Below, in pieces: positions 44,291 to 53,226 of a stretch of 64,000 bases of DNA. The translations under genes and the position numbers were made by a program. Each line of letters opens with the position of its first letter. Positions within the stretch are counted from its first letter, which is position 1. The stretch is from the NCBI GenBank assembly GCA_963841705.1, contig CAWJDY010000079.1:1-64000 (forward strand), given 5' to 3'. The stretch is from VAZQ01 sp963841705 (GTDB lineage Bacteria; Pseudomonadota; Alphaproteobacteria; Rhizobiales; Xanthobacteraceae). The notes under the pieces were generated by a model. The model saw only the letters and a program-made list of their open reading frames with translations, was not told the origin of the DNA and made no database searches.

Positions 44291-44680
44291 CTACTGCTGT
44301 GGAGCCGATCTCGTGCTCCCTTGCATGAAAGCTTGCATCTCTTCGAGCGTGAGGTGCCCATCTTTGTTGGCGTCCATCGCCTTGAAAATTCGGTCATGAG
44401 CGGCCTGAAATTCCGGCAGCTCAATTGTGCCGTCGCCATCACTGTCCATCAGAGTGAAAATCATGCGCATCATGACGCGAGGGCCGATTATGCCGCCACC
44501 TCCCATCATGCCGCACCCCATCATACCTCCTTGGCCCATCGAGCCCTCCTGGCCCGCGGCGCGCTGTTGACCTTGTTGCTGGCCTGGCTGTGCCATCATT
44601 GGACCCTGTGCGGTCGCAGCGGTGGCGCTATACGCGAGAAGGAAAGCAGATGTCGTGAGTACCAGAACGTGCTTTTGCAT
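44291..44680 (-). CDS. Exported EF-hand protein
   Basis: 129 residues from ATG 44680 (GAGGAGA upstream). A signal peptide (about 1-24, cut near ATAQG) is followed by a Gln/Gly/Met-rich stretch and two EF-hand loops: DSDGDGTIELPE and DANKDGHLTLEE. A periplasmic calcium-binding protein; the MMGCGMMGG segment could also bind metal. Stand-alone gene. Confidence 0.85.
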   Translation of the reverse strand: MQKHVLVLTTSAFLLAYSATAATAQGPMMAQPGQQQGQQRAAGQEGSMGQGGMMGCGMMGGGGIIGPRVMMRMIFTLMDSDGDGTIELPEFQAAHDRIFKAMDANKDGHLTLEEMQAFMQGSTRSAPQQ

Positions 44681-45067
44681 GTTTCGAATTCTCCTCAAAC
44701 GGATTTTGCCCCCTGGTTCAACTCTGCCCGAGCGATTTTGATCCTGTGGCCCGCCTGCCTGCCTCGTCCCATCCGCATTTTGTCCGAGGCTTCGAGGTGG
44801 AAAATGCCGTAGTTGGGGGCAGCCAGCCCTTTTGGGGAAGCGCGGCGCCGTAGCCGTCGCATGAAGTGAGTTTGCTGCGGGTCAAAACTTGCGGTTCAAG
44901 GCTGTCCAGTCCCTGCGCGTTACATCCGCAGCAAACCCCCGTAGGCGGACCTTCTGCAGCCGGCCCGACGGGCTCCTGAGCGCCGAGCGGACATTAGCTG
45001 CCCATGGTGCATCGTTTTGAAGTCCAGCCTACACTCCGCCCATATCGACAGCCACGGAGCCGGTCCA
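44681..45067. other. Gene-free stretch
   Basis: No gene, repeat or RNA recognised. Confidence 0.3.
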
Positions 45068-45478
45068 ATGACCACCCGACACGCCGCCTGCAGCTGCGGG
45101 CAGCTTCACCTTACGATTGAGGGCGAACCATCACGCATCTCCATGTGCCACTGCCTGGAGTGCCAGCGCCGCACCGGCGCCGTGAGCAGCAACCAGGCGC
45201 GCTTCCTCCGTGAGCAGGTCACGTTCGCCGGTAAGTCTACGACGTGGATGCGGACAGCCGAAAGCGGCAACGCGCTGACCTTTCATTTCTGTCCAACATG
45301 CGGCTCTACCGTCTACTGGGAGAGCGAAGGTTTTCCTGGATACGTCGCTGTTGCTATCGGCAGCTTCGCTGACCCGAATTTCCCCGCGCCGACCATCGCG
45401 GTGTGGGAGGAGTCACGCCACCCCTGGGTCTCCTTGCCACCCGATACGCCGCCCAAGCGCGTCGCGAAGCAGGGGTGA
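45068..45478 (+). CDS. GFA/CENP-V domain protein
   Basis: 136 residues from ATG 45068. Zinc-binding pattern CSCGQL, CHCLECQRRTG, FCPTCGSTVYW typical of glutathione-dependent formaldehyde-activating-like proteins. The true reaction is unknown for most members; some bind glutathione adducts. Stand-alone gene. Confidence 0.9.
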   Translation: MTTRHAACSCGQLHLTIEGEPSRISMCHCLECQRRTGAVSSNQARFLREQVTFAGKSTTWMRTAESGNALTFHFCPTCGSTVYWESEGFPGYVAVAIGSFADPNFPAPTIAVWEESRHPWVSLPPDTPPKRVAKQG

Positions 45479-45797
45479 ACTAACAGCCGGCGGTCTTCTG
45501 CCAGGTGTCGATCTGCTTTGTTCACGGACGACCCGAAAATCTCAGACTGCGTCTCGAGTTTGCTTCACAATTAGGAGCTGACGTAACAGCGGACGTTCGC
45601 TGCGGTCGCGTTCGTGCACAATTGCGGACTCTTGCACTGCAACAAAATTGGGGAGACGGACTACCTTCATCGCTGTCCGCTCAGGCCGCCTACCGAAACC
45701 TACCCAATAATTTGGCTGGAGTGAGCAATTTTGCTCAGACTTCGCCCGATCCATGCGCGCACAATGCTTGGTCTCCCTCAAACCGGAGGAATGCCCA
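45479..45797. other. Gene-free stretch
   Basis: No gene seen. Text such as GGAGCTGACGTAACAGCGGACGTTCGCTGCGG at 45570 resembles decayed rhizobial intergenic repeats. Confidence 0.3.
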
Positions 45798-46175
45798 ATG
45801 AGAATCAATTGGGAAGTCGTAAAGCCCTCTCTGTGGACTGGAGCGGGTGGAGTGGTTGTAGGTATGTTGCTGCTCTCGTACGGTTTCGGCTTCATGAGCA
45901 GGAACACGGCCGATAAATTGGCAAGCACGAGTTCTGAAAGGGCGGTCATCGCCGTGTTGGCGCCCGTCTGCGCAGACAAGTTCCGTGCACTGCCGGATGT
46001 TGCCGCACGAACAGCGACCCTCGTAGCAGACAAGGACAGCTCCTACAAAATGCGCGAGGCATTCCCGGCAGACCTAATCACCTTGCCGGGCAAAAGCTAT
46101 GCTGATTCGGACCTGACCGCCGCATGTGCAGGCCTGATTCTCGCACCGCCTAAGACTGCGGAGCTCAAACAGTAG
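45798..46175 (+). CDS. Conserved hypothetical single-TM protein
   Basis: 125 residues (MRINWEVVKPSLWTGAGGVV). One TM segment at about 13-34, then a soluble part with two Cys (APVCADKF, TAACAGL). GGAGG stands 8 bases before the second ATG, deciding the start at 45798. I know similar proteins from Bradyrhizobium-type genomes; function unknown. Confidence 0.75.
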   Translation: MRINWEVVKPSLWTGAGGVVVGMLLLSYGFGFMSRNTADKLASTSSERAVIAVLAPVCADKFRALPDVAARTATLVADKDSSYKMREAFPADLITLPGKSYADSDLTAACAGLILAPPKTAELKQ

Positions 46176-46260
46176 TCGCCGAAAACCATCGGCGACGTTG
46201 CAGCAACCCTTTGCCACTTGCGAGCGTGAGCAGCGCAACAGCGATACGATTGGAAAACAT

Positions 46261-46554
46261 TTGCAGGTGTTTGTCCGCGATAACAACGTTGAGCAAGCTC
46301 TCAGGGTTTTAAAAAAGAAGATGCAACGCGAGGGCGTCCTTCGTGAGATGAAGCGTCGTAAGGCCTATGAAAAACCCTCCGAGCGCAAGACGCGCGAGAA
46401 AGCAGAAGCCATCCGGCGCGGGCGCAAGGCCGCCCGGAAGCAGGCTCAGCGCGACGGTCTAATCCCGATGCCCAAGCGTCGGGAAGATGTACGCCGTTCT
46501 GCTGCGCGGCCTGACCATATCGTTAGAACAGGACCTGCACCGATTATCCGTTGA
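46261..46554 (+). CDS. rpsU: 30S ribosomal protein S21
   Basis: 97 residues from TTG 46261 (LQVFVRDNNVEQALRVLKKK). The core MQREGVLREMKRRKAYEKPS followed by ERKTREKAEAIRRGRK is typical S21, which helps mRNA engage the small subunit. TTG is chosen because S21 proteins begin at this point; upstream codons do not fit. The C-terminal tail beyond RKAARKQAQRDG is longer than usual. Rhizobia often have more than one rpsU copy. Confidence 0.88.
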   Translation: MQVFVRDNNVEQALRVLKKKMQREGVLREMKRRKAYEKPSERKTREKAEAIRRGRKAARKQAQRDGLIPMPKRREDVRRSAARPDHIVRTGPAPIIR

Positions 46555-46568
46555 ACTGGGAAGCGATC

Positions 46569-47321
46569 ATGTGGTTCAGAACAACCGGAATACAGCTGCT
46601 CGGCGTGGTGGCACTTGCCGCCTCCGCAGCTGCGCAAACCGCGCCAGCTCCATCGGCGATCACCCGAACAGTGGTCGCCGCCACCAAATTGCCGACCGTG
46701 ACAGACGTGCCGCTCCATTTCAGAGCGGTGGGTATCACCCTTACGTCGGGCGAGCAGAGTAGCGCCATGGCAGCCAACGGCATCCTCTATCAGATCTCAG
46801 GGTCAACTGAAATCTCGGTGGGTGGAGAGACCAGAATGCTGAGCACCGGAGAGGGCCTATTCATCGCGGCCGGGAAGACAGCGACGCTGAAGGCGGGAAA
46901 GGAAGGGCCATCAACCTTCCTCCACTTCTTCCTTGTCCCGGCTGCGGCCCTGGATCGGCCTGCCGCGACAGCACCTGCGGCCGTAAAGGAACTATATCGC
47001 ACGGTGGCACCGATTCCCGACCTGAAACCGGGCGGCTATGATCTCAATCTGACGCGGGTCACATTTCCGGCGCAGACGCCCTCCAACCCGATACACCACC
47101 GGTCAGGGGCGGCTCTGTACTACATCATCTCCGGCACCGGCGCGAACACGGTCGACGGAAAGACAGAGGCAAAGGGTCCGGGTTCCTTGATCTATGAACC
47201 GTTCGACCTTGTGCACCAATGGGGGAACCCCGGCAATGAGCCGTTCACGTTCTTGGCTTTCAACATCAATCCAGAAGGCGTTGCAGCCGTGCTTCCGGTC
47301 GCACCAGCGAAGAGTCAATAG
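46569..47321 (+). CDS. Exported two-domain cupin protein
   Basis: 250 residues from ATG 46569 (GGGAAG upstream). A signal peptide ends near ASAAAQT. Two cupin halves follow: about 50-130 (SGEQSSAMAANGILYQISGS) and 155-240 (NPIHHRSGAALYYIISGTGA, with GSLIYEPFDLVHQWGNPGNE). Metal ligands are clearest in the second half. A periplasmic bicupin of unknown substrate. Follows rpsU by 14 bases. Confidence 0.8.
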   Translation: MWFRTTGIQLLGVVALAASAAAQTAPAPSAITRTVVAATKLPTVTDVPLHFRAVGITLTSGEQSSAMAANGILYQISGSTEISVGGETRMLSTGEGLFIAAGKTATLKAGKEGPSTFLHFFLVPAAALDRPAATAPAAVKELYRTVAPIPDLKPGGYDLNLTRVTFPAQTPSNPIHHRSGAALYYIISGTGANTVDGKTEAKGPGSLIYEPFDLVHQWGNPGNEPFTFLAFNINPEGVAAVLPVAPAKSQ

Positions 47322-47381
47322 CTATAGCTTGGCCCTCGACTAAGCGCCCCCACGAAAGTCGGCGCGCCAATTAAAACGGCC

Positions 47382-47609
47382 TCAGAGCTTCAGCCGAGCC
47401 AACGCACCTTCGATTAGACGGTGACGGTCGCGCTCGCCTTGTTCAGCCATAGCGATAATGTGCTTAGCAAGTATCGTGCGGATGGCGTCGCCGCTACCAT
47501 TCAAGTGGACCCGGACCTCTAGACGGTGCCAAGCATCATCTAGGGCGCTGCCGAGAAGATGGAGGGTTTCGGGGTTGAATGTCGTGGACTGTTCACTGAC
47601 ATAGGTCAT
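47382..47609 (-). CDS. Conserved small hypothetical protein
   Basis: 75 residues: TFNPETLHLLGSALDDAWHR, then IRTILAKHIIAMAEQGERDR, HRLIEGALARLKL. This layout recurs in many rhizobial genomes as short proteins of unknown role; no TM or signal peptide. Confidence 0.7.
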   Translation of the reverse strand: MTYVSEQSTTFNPETLHLLGSALDDAWHRLEVRVHLNGSGDAIRTILAKHIIAMAEQGERDRHRLIEGALARLKL

Positions 47610-48042
47610 TTCCGCTCTCCGTGCTGCGGTGCGAAGACCGCACTGAGCGCTAAACCGGAAAATGCGTCTGTATAAAATTGCTCACCCTGTCGATAATCTT
47701 GTCTCATTTCCCACGAGGCTCATGACTCTAAATAGGTTGAAGGATACCACGCCCAGCCACGGCGATGTGGGGGTTTTGGAACGGGGTCAGAGGCCGAGAA
47801 AAGGGCAATAAACTATTCTATGCAGCAGGCAGGGGCGGAGGAGGTCTGTCGTGCGCGCGTTTTGCATCGTTATGCCACCGCGGTAGGTTTGCAGCGAGAT
47901 AAGATCAGCTGGTCTCCTCATGGGAGCGTCGCTTCCCGCGCTCTCCGCCAAGCAAGTCGAGCCGAATCTGGCGACCTGGGCTCGGCTTCGGGCGAAGTAT
48001 GAATCACAGGCAGCAACACCGGCCCAACAAGTCCGATAGTCT
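47610..48042. other. Gene-free stretch
   Basis: No gene or clear repeat recognised on either strand. Confidence 0.3.
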
Positions 48043-48384
48043 TTACGCCGCGCTGCGGCGCGCATCTTTGATCGTCACGTCCCCGACCTTGCTCGCCCCG
48101 CCAGCGCCGATCTTGATCTCGATGTGGTAGCCCAACGGGGTCAGAAACCGCATCAGCCGCTCAAGCGAAACCTCCGTGAACTTTCCTCCCAAGATTTTCG
48201 ACAGCTCGGGTTGACTGGTTCCGATCCGTCGTGCTGCAACGCGTTGCGTCAAGCTTAGAGACTTGATCGCTCTGGCTAATCGAAGGACAAGCTCCGCCTT
48301 GAGGTAATGTTCTTCAGCGTCAGGAAGGCCGAGCTGCAACCACACGTTCCGAGAAGGGTCCTTAGCTGCAGGTGTTTTGGTCAT
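48043..48384 (-). CDS. XRE-family HTH regulator (HigA-like antitoxin type)
   Basis: 113 residues from ATG 48384 (GGAGAGACGGTG upstream). The HTH spans about 45-95: ARAIKSLSLTQRVAARRIGT, SQPELSKILGGKFTEVSLER, then LMRFLTPLGYHIEIKI. This is the layout of HigA2/Xre antitoxin-type proteins. No RelE/HigB toxin frame is adjacent, so it is an orphan or a stand-alone regulator. Confidence 0.85.
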   Translation of the reverse strand: MTKTPAAKDPSRNVWLQLGLPDAEEHYLKAELVLRLARAIKSLSLTQRVAARRIGTSQPELSKILGGKFTEVSLERLMRFLTPLGYHIEIKIGAGGASKVGDVTIKDARRSAA

Positions 48385-48492
48385 CACCGTCTCTCCTTCT
48401 CCCTGATTATCTTTTTGCACATCCGGTTGCATTCGAGGACTTTTGGCCGAAATCGCTCTAGGCTTGAGCAGCATCCGTCTTAGCCGCTCGGG

Positions 48493-50763
48493 ATGAAGGT
48501 CATGGGCCGTGTGCCCGAAAGTGCGCTATCGCGCCGTCTCGTGCTGGCGGGAACGGCAGCGGGGGTCGCCTCATTGCTGGTGCCCGTCACCCTTGTTTCG
48601 AGCGACGTTTCTCGGTCGTCGCAAGAGCAGACCACCTACGACATCACCGACTGGATCACGATCGCGGCTACGGGAGAGGTCACGCTTGGCCTCTCACAGC
48701 CGGAGGTGGGTCAGGGGTCGTACACGGTGCTGCCGCAAATTCTTGCCGATGAGCTCGACGTCGAGTGGCAGCGCGTCAAAGTGCGATTTGTGACCGGCAA
48801 GGAGGCTTACAAGATCGCTTTCAAAAATGAGGCACCGGCACAGAAGGAGGGTGCCTCGATGTCGACTACGGCGTTTTACGAGCGTCTGCGCACAGCAGGC
48901 GCCGCGGCCCGCGAGGTACTGACGCGCGCCGCGGCCGAGAAATGGGGCATCGCTGTCGCGCAGTGCCGCACGGAGAAGGGCTTTGTGATCAACGCAGCAG
49001 GAGACCGACTTTCTTATGGCGAGATTGCACCTGCCGCCGCCACCCTTCCCCTCAGCGCGCGGCCGCGTCTCAAGGATCCGAACCAGCTCGCATTGATTGG
49101 CAAGCCGACTGCACGGCTCGATTCGCAGGCAAAGTCGATCGGCCGCGCGGTGTTTGGGATTGACGTGAGCGTCCCCGGAATGCTGAACGCCGCGATCAGA
49201 ATGGCGCCTTGCTTCACCGGAACGGTGGTGGAGATCAGAAACGAAGCCGAGATTCTCAAACGGCCGGGCGTGCATGCGGTGGTGAGGATTGCAGCTGTCG
49301 CCGTTGCCAACGAAGCGGCGGGCTCGCAACATCCGGCGCTCACCCGCCCGCCGCGCGACAATGCGGTCTGTGTAGTCGCCGATCATTTCTGGCAGGCCAA
49401 GCGCGCGGTCGAGGCGCTCGATGTCGTCTTCGACTCGGGCACGGGAAGCAATCTGTCGAGCGCGCAGATCGATGCTTTACTGCATGAAGCCCTCGATGGC
49501 GATTCGGCCGTTCCGGTGATCGAGATCGGCGCGCCGCGGCAGATCCTGCGCGACAAGGCAGCGTCGATCATCGAGCGGCGCTTCGTGCTCCCGCACATCG
49601 CGCATGCGCCCCTGGAGCCGGTCAACGCCACCGCGAGCTCCCGAGATGGTGTCGTCGAGGTCTGGGGCTCGATCCAGTCGGTCGACGCCTGTCGAGAGGC
49701 AGTGGCGACAGCGGTGGGTTGCGCGACCGATGCGGTGAGCGTGAACGTAACGTTTCTCGGCGGCAGCTTCGGGCGCAAGATCGTCCCGGATTACGTCGTG
49801 CAGGCGGTTCAGGCGTCAAAGGCGGTCGGGCGTCCAGTCAAACTCATCCGCACGCGCGAAGAAGACACGCAACACGACGTTTTCCGGCCCAATGCCGGCG
49901 CACGCCTGCGCGCCGTCTTGGACGACGCGGGCTACCCGCTCGCGGTGCATGCACGCGTCGCAGGTCAGTCGCTGTTTGGCGCGACCCGCAAGAGCTGGCT
50001 CGACCGGACGCCAGAGGGCACCTGGGACGAAAGCATGGTCGACGGCATCTACAATCAGAGCTACCGGCTGCCCAATTTCCTGGTTGAGACCGTCGACACG
50101 CCGTTGCCGATTCCCGTCTATTTCATGCGGTCCGTCGGCTCGACAGCGGCCGTTTTCTTCTGGGACAGCTTCATCTCGGAACTCGCCAGTCGAGCCAGGA
50201 TCGATCAGTACGTCTACCGCCGTAATTTGCTGACCGCTGATCCGCTCGCCTTGCGCGTGCTCGATGCGGTGGCGCAGGCGTCGAGCTGGATGACGCCGTC
50301 AGAGCCGGGTCTGTTTCGTGGCATCGCGTACAACTGCTACATCGGCCGCGGCGGTCGCTTCAAAACCTACGTTGCGGAAGTGGTGGAGCTGGCGAGTCTT
50401 GGCGACAAGCTCAAGGTCAAGCGCGTTTTCTGCGCCGTCGATCCCGGCCTGGTCGTCAATCCGAACACGCTGGTGGCCCAGATCGAGGGCGGTATCGGCT
50501 TTGCCATGACGACGGCGCTGCACAGCCGGATCACCTTTTCGAACGGCGGCGCCGATCAGAGTAACTTTTTTGATTATCCGTTGCTGAGCATCGATGAGAT
50601 GCCCGAGGTTGTTCCCATCGTGCTGCCCAGCGATCGTCCGCCGCAGGGATTTGGCGAAGTCGTGCTCGCACCCTTGGCGCCCGCCATCGCGCAGGCCGTA
50701 CTGCAAGCGACGGGCCGGCGGCTCGATGTCATGCCGTTTCCCGATGCTGTTTTTAGGACGTAG
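48493..50763 (+). CDS. Molybdenum hydroxylase large subunit (IorB/xanthine dehydrogenase family)
   Basis: 756 residues, Tat signal ALSRRLVLAGTAAGVASLLV, so a periplasmic enzyme. The molybdopterin cytosine dinucleotide-binding body has SQPEVGQGSYTVLPQILADE, FLGGSFGRKIVPDY and, near the end, PPQGFGEVVLAP with the catalytic Glu. The subfamily includes isoquinoline 1-oxidoreductase and membrane-linked aldehyde dehydrogenases that hydroxylate N-heterocycles or oxidise aldehydes. First gene of an operon with the 2Fe-2S subunit, a cytochrome and a cupin. Confidence 0.92.
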   Translation: MKVMGRVPESALSRRLVLAGTAAGVASLLVPVTLVSSDVSRSSQEQTTYDITDWITIAATGEVTLGLSQPEVGQGSYTVLPQILADELDVEWQRVKVRFVTGKEAYKIAFKNEAPAQKEGASMSTTAFYERLRTAGAAAREVLTRAAAEKWGIAVAQCRTEKGFVINAAGDRLSYGEIAPAAATLPLSARPRLKDPNQLALIGKPTARLDSQAKSIGRAVFGIDVSVPGMLNAAIRMAPCFTGTVVEIRNEAEILKRPGVHAVVRIAAVAVANEAAGSQHPALTRPPRDNAVCVVADHFWQAKRAVEALDVVFDSGTGSNLSSAQIDALLHEALDGDSAVPVIEIGAPRQILRDKAASIIERRFVLPHIAHAPLEPVNATASSRDGVVEVWGSIQSVDACREAVATAVGCATDAVSVNVTFLGGSFGRKIVPDYVVQAVQASKAVGRPVKLIRTREEDTQHDVFRPNAGARLRAVLDDAGYPLAVHARVAGQSLFGATRKSWLDRTPEGTWDESMVDGIYNQSYRLPNFLVETVDTPLPIPVYFMRSVGSTAAVFFWDSFISELASRARIDQYVYRRNLLTADPLALRVLDAVAQASSWMTPSEPGLFRGIAYNCYIGRGGRFKTYVAEVVELASLGDKLKVKRVFCAVDPGLVVNPNTLVAQIEGGIGFAMTTALHSRITFSNGGADQSNFFDYPLLSIDEMPEVVPIVLPSDRPPQGFGEVVLAPLAPAIAQAVLQATGRRLDVMPFPDAVFRT

Positions 50764-50766
50764 CCC

Positions 50767-51231
50767 ATGGGCCTTTTTAATATCAAGGTCAATGGTTCAT
50801 CCCGGAGCGTTGACGTTGATGGCGATACACCGCTGCTCTGGGTCCTGCGCGACAATCTCGGACTCACCGGAACGAAGTTTGGCTGTGGGATCGCGCTCTG
50901 CGGCGCTTGCACCGTGTTTGTCGACGACAGGCCGTTGCGCGCCTGTTCGCTCCCGATCTCGGCGCTGGGTGAAAGCGAGGTGACCACGATCGAGGGCGTC
51001 ACCGGCCGTGAAGCGGCGGCCGTACAGAGCGCCTGGGTAGCACGCGATGTCCCACAATGCGGCTATTGCCAGTCGGGCCAGGTCATGAGCGCGATTGCGC
51101 TGCTCAAGGAGATCAGAAAACCGACCGACTACGACATCGATCTCGCGCTCAACGGCAATCTCTGTCGCTGCGCGACCTATGTACGCATCCGTGCCGCGAT
51201 CCACGACGCGGCTCGCGCACTGGAAGACTGA
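50767..51231 (+). CDS. 2Fe-2S subunit of the molybdenum hydroxylase (IorA-like)
   Basis: 154 residues. The first cluster is plant-ferredoxin-like: CGIALCGACTVFVDDRPLRAC; the second is CGYCQSGQVMS ... GNLCRCATYVRIR. It passes electrons from the molybdenum centre. Starts 3 bases after the large-subunit stop. No signal peptide; probably co-exported with its Tat partner. Confidence 0.95.
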   Translation: MGLFNIKVNGSSRSVDVDGDTPLLWVLRDNLGLTGTKFGCGIALCGACTVFVDDRPLRACSLPISALGESEVTTIEGVTGREAAAVQSAWVARDVPQCGYCQSGQVMSAIALLKEIRKPTDYDIDLALNGNLCRCATYVRIRAAIHDAARALED

Positions 51232-51232
51232 T

Positions 51233-51823
51233 ATGATACGCGCGCGGACCTTGGCGCTGGCTGCCACGGCGGTTCTGGCAACCGTAAGCGCCGGCGCGCA
51301 GCGAATGCTCGGTCAACCCCAAATTTCTGACGCGAACGCCAGATCGATCGCGCTGTTCCGGGAAGCGGGCATGGTCCTGCAGAGTCCGCGCTGCCTCAAC
51401 TGCCACCCGGTCGGAGACCGGCCGACACAAACCGACCGCATGGAGCCGCACCGGCCCTGGGTCGTGCGCGGCATAGATGGTACCGGTGCGCCGGGCCTTC
51501 ACTGCCGCGCCTGCCATCACGCGGCGAACTTCGACACCGCGGGGGTTCCTGGCAACCCCGGATGGCGGCTCGCGCCGGCGTCAATGGGTTGGCAGGGCCG
51601 CTCGCTCGGTGCGATCTGCGTGCAAATCAAGGATCCGGCGCGGAACGGTGGGAGGGACATGACCGCACTGCTTCACCACGTTGCGGAAGACAGTCTGGTG
51701 GGCTGGGCCTGGAGGCCCGGCGGCGCTCGCACGCCTGCGCCTGGGTCTCAGGCCACGTTCGGTGCGCTGATGCGAGCCTGGGCAGAGAGCGGCGCGGGCT
51801 GCCCGTCGGACAAGTCGGAATGA
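51233..51823 (+). CDS. Di-haem cytochrome c of the hydroxylase operon
   Basis: 196 residues from ATG 51233, one base after the preceding stop. A signal peptide (about 1-22, ATVSAGA) and two haem motifs (CLNCH, CRACH). It most likely accepts electrons from the 2Fe-2S subunit and feeds the respiratory chain. Its end overlaps the region just before the cupin gene. Confidence 0.85.
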   Translation: MIRARTLALAATAVLATVSAGAQRMLGQPQISDANARSIALFREAGMVLQSPRCLNCHPVGDRPTQTDRMEPHRPWVVRGIDGTGAPGLHCRACHHAANFDTAGVPGNPGWRLAPASMGWQGRSLGAICVQIKDPARNGGRDMTALLHHVAEDSLVGWAWRPGGARTPAPGSQATFGALMRAWAESGAGCPSDKSE

Positions 51824-51837
51824 ATCAGGAATGCAAT

Positions 51838-52278
51838 ATGAAACAGGGGATCAACCGGTTGCTGGCGGCATGTGTCGCGGTCTGCATCTGCAACGTGGTC
51901 CTCGCCGAAGGTATTGCAACAGGTACCATTAAGCCACTGTCGTCCGTGCAACTTTCACCGGATAACGACGTGAAATGTCTATCCTCCGCAATCGAGACCG
52001 GTGATCCGATGACCGGTCGCTCGACGCTACTGTTGAAGGCACCCCCGGGATGCGTGGTTCCTTGGCACTTTCATACCGCCGAAGAGCAACTGATCATCAT
52101 TCGCGGCACCGTCATCGCGGAAATGACCGATCATCAGCCCACACGGCTTGGGCCAGGAGGATTTGCCGTGATGGGCGGCCGCATGCCCCATCAGTTCACA
52201 TGCCAAGACAGGTCCGCGTGTTTGATGTTCGTGGTCTTTGATCGGGCGTATGATATCTACTGGGGGAAGGGCCATTAA
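51838..52278 (+). CDS. Exported cupin protein of the hydroxylase operon
   Basis: 146 residues from ATG 51838 (CAGGAA upstream); an earlier ATG at 51820 overlaps the cytochrome stop. Signal peptide (about 1-25, ending VVLAEG). Cupin motifs VVPWHFHTAEEQLIIIRGTV and GGFAVMGGRMPHQFTC. Two extra Cys (CLSS, CQDRSAC). Last gene of the operon; role unknown. Confidence 0.85.
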   Translation: MKQGINRLLAACVAVCICNVVLAEGIATGTIKPLSSVQLSPDNDVKCLSSAIETGDPMTGRSTLLLKAPPGCVVPWHFHTAEEQLIIIRGTVIAEMTDHQPTRLGPGGFAVMGGRMPHQFTCQDRSACLMFVVFDRAYDIYWGKGH

Positions 52279-52285
52279 ATTGAGA

Positions 52286-52495
52286 TCACGTCAGATGCTT
52301 TTTGAGCAATTGCCGTGAATTGAACTCGATCAGCAAGGCGTTGAGATCAGCAACGTGCGTGCGGGCTTGTTCAGCCTGCTCGAGTTCCTTAGCTGCCTGC
52401 GCGCGCAGCCGGTCGGCGTAGGCCCTGTCCTTCGTTGCTCCCGCCCAAGACAGAAGCGTCTTGGCCTGTTGTTGATAGTACCGCGCGCTCGGCAT
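52286..52495 (-). CDS. Small helical hypothetical protein
   Basis: 69 residues from ATG 52495: MPSARYYQQQAKTLLSWAGA, then LRAQAAKELEQAEQARTHVA. Rich in Ala/Gln/Leu heptads; common as a short rhizobial protein of unknown role. The longer frame to 52540 is less likely. Confidence 0.6.
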   Translation of the reverse strand: MPSARYYQQQAKTLLSWAGATKDRAYADRLRAQAAKELEQAEQARTHVADLNALLIEFNSRQLLKKHLT

Positions 52496-52540
52496 GAAGC
52501 TACCGCTAGCCCCGACGCCCGCCTCAACCCGATCAATCAA

Positions 52541-52762
52541 CTAAGTACGTGGGGGAACGTTCCGTGCATCGCTCGCTTTGCGGCGTGTGGGACGTGGGAG
52601 TGGTGGCGCTTCGGCGTGGTGGCTCAACTCGCGAAGCTCCGTGGCTGCCTGCACCCAGGCTCTTGCCATGTCGATGAAATGCCGACGGTCCTCTTCCGAG
52701 GTGCTCTCGTCGGCCCACCGCAAGCATTCCCTGGCGAACTCGCGATACTGTTTTGAGGACAT
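52541..52762 (-). CDS. Small conserved hypothetical protein
   Basis: 73 residues from ATG 52762: SSKQYREFARECLRWADEST, RRHFIDMARAWVQAATELRE, then a Pro/Arg-rich tail. This pattern recurs in short Bradyrhizobium-type proteins. Paired with the next small gene on the same strand. Confidence 0.6.
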   Translation of the reverse strand: MSSKQYREFARECLRWADESTSEEDRRHFIDMARAWVQAATELRELSHHAEAPPLPRPTRRKASDARNVPPRT

Positions 52763-52968
52763 CTGGGCCTCCGTTGGGAAGGAGGGCCCGTGCTGGTAAG
52801 CTAAAGCACCAAGCGACCCGAAGGTTCCATCGGGCTCTCTCATCTGGGCTGCAGACTATAGCCTCCTGCCGGATTAATCCTGGGCCAAGTCTTCGTCGCT
52901 CGCTCGTTCTAGTCCCTGCGGGGCGCTTTCTAGACAAGCGTTTCCATGTTTCGAATCATATGAGCTCG

Positions 52969-53100
52969 CCCCTCACCCCTCCCTCTCCTCGTAAAGAACG
53001 GGGAGAGGGAGAGCACGACCGCGTCTCCAAACACCAAATGATGCTCGCACGGTGTTTCACTCCCTCTCCCCGCCTGCGGGGAGAGGGTGGGGTGAGGGGG
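52969..53100. repeat. Nested palindromic repeat
   Basis: The outer arms CCCCTCACCCCTCC and GGTGGGGTGAGGGG are inverted. Inside are two hairpins, CCCTCTCCTCG...CGGGGAGAGGG and CCCTCTCCCCGCCTGCGGGGAGAGGG. This is the general type of element found inserted in uvrA, though the sequence differs. Confidence 0.65.
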
Positions 53101-53170
53101 CCGCATGAAGACGTTTTGTTTGTTATGAGCAGTTCCATGGAATCGCTCGTTCCAATCCCTGCGGGGCGAT

Positions 53171-53226
53171 GGCGGCGGGTTACGCCGCCACCGGCTGCAA
53201 GCAGCCGGTCGCGGCTAACCCGCCCT
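53171..53226. repeat. GGGTTACGCCG/CGGCTAACCC palindrome, copy 1
   Basis: GGGTTACGCCGCC, then CCGGCTG-CAAG-CAGCCGG, then GCGGCTAACCCGCCCTAC. It begins at the very 3' end of the MaoC gene and likely serves as a terminator. A sister copy lies at 54528-54587. Confidence 0.6.

Noticed and set aside
52969..53226. CRISPR-like array from repeated CCCTCTCC/GGGAGAGG units
   Set aside because: Units are inverted hairpins, not direct repeats with unique spacers; no cas genes.
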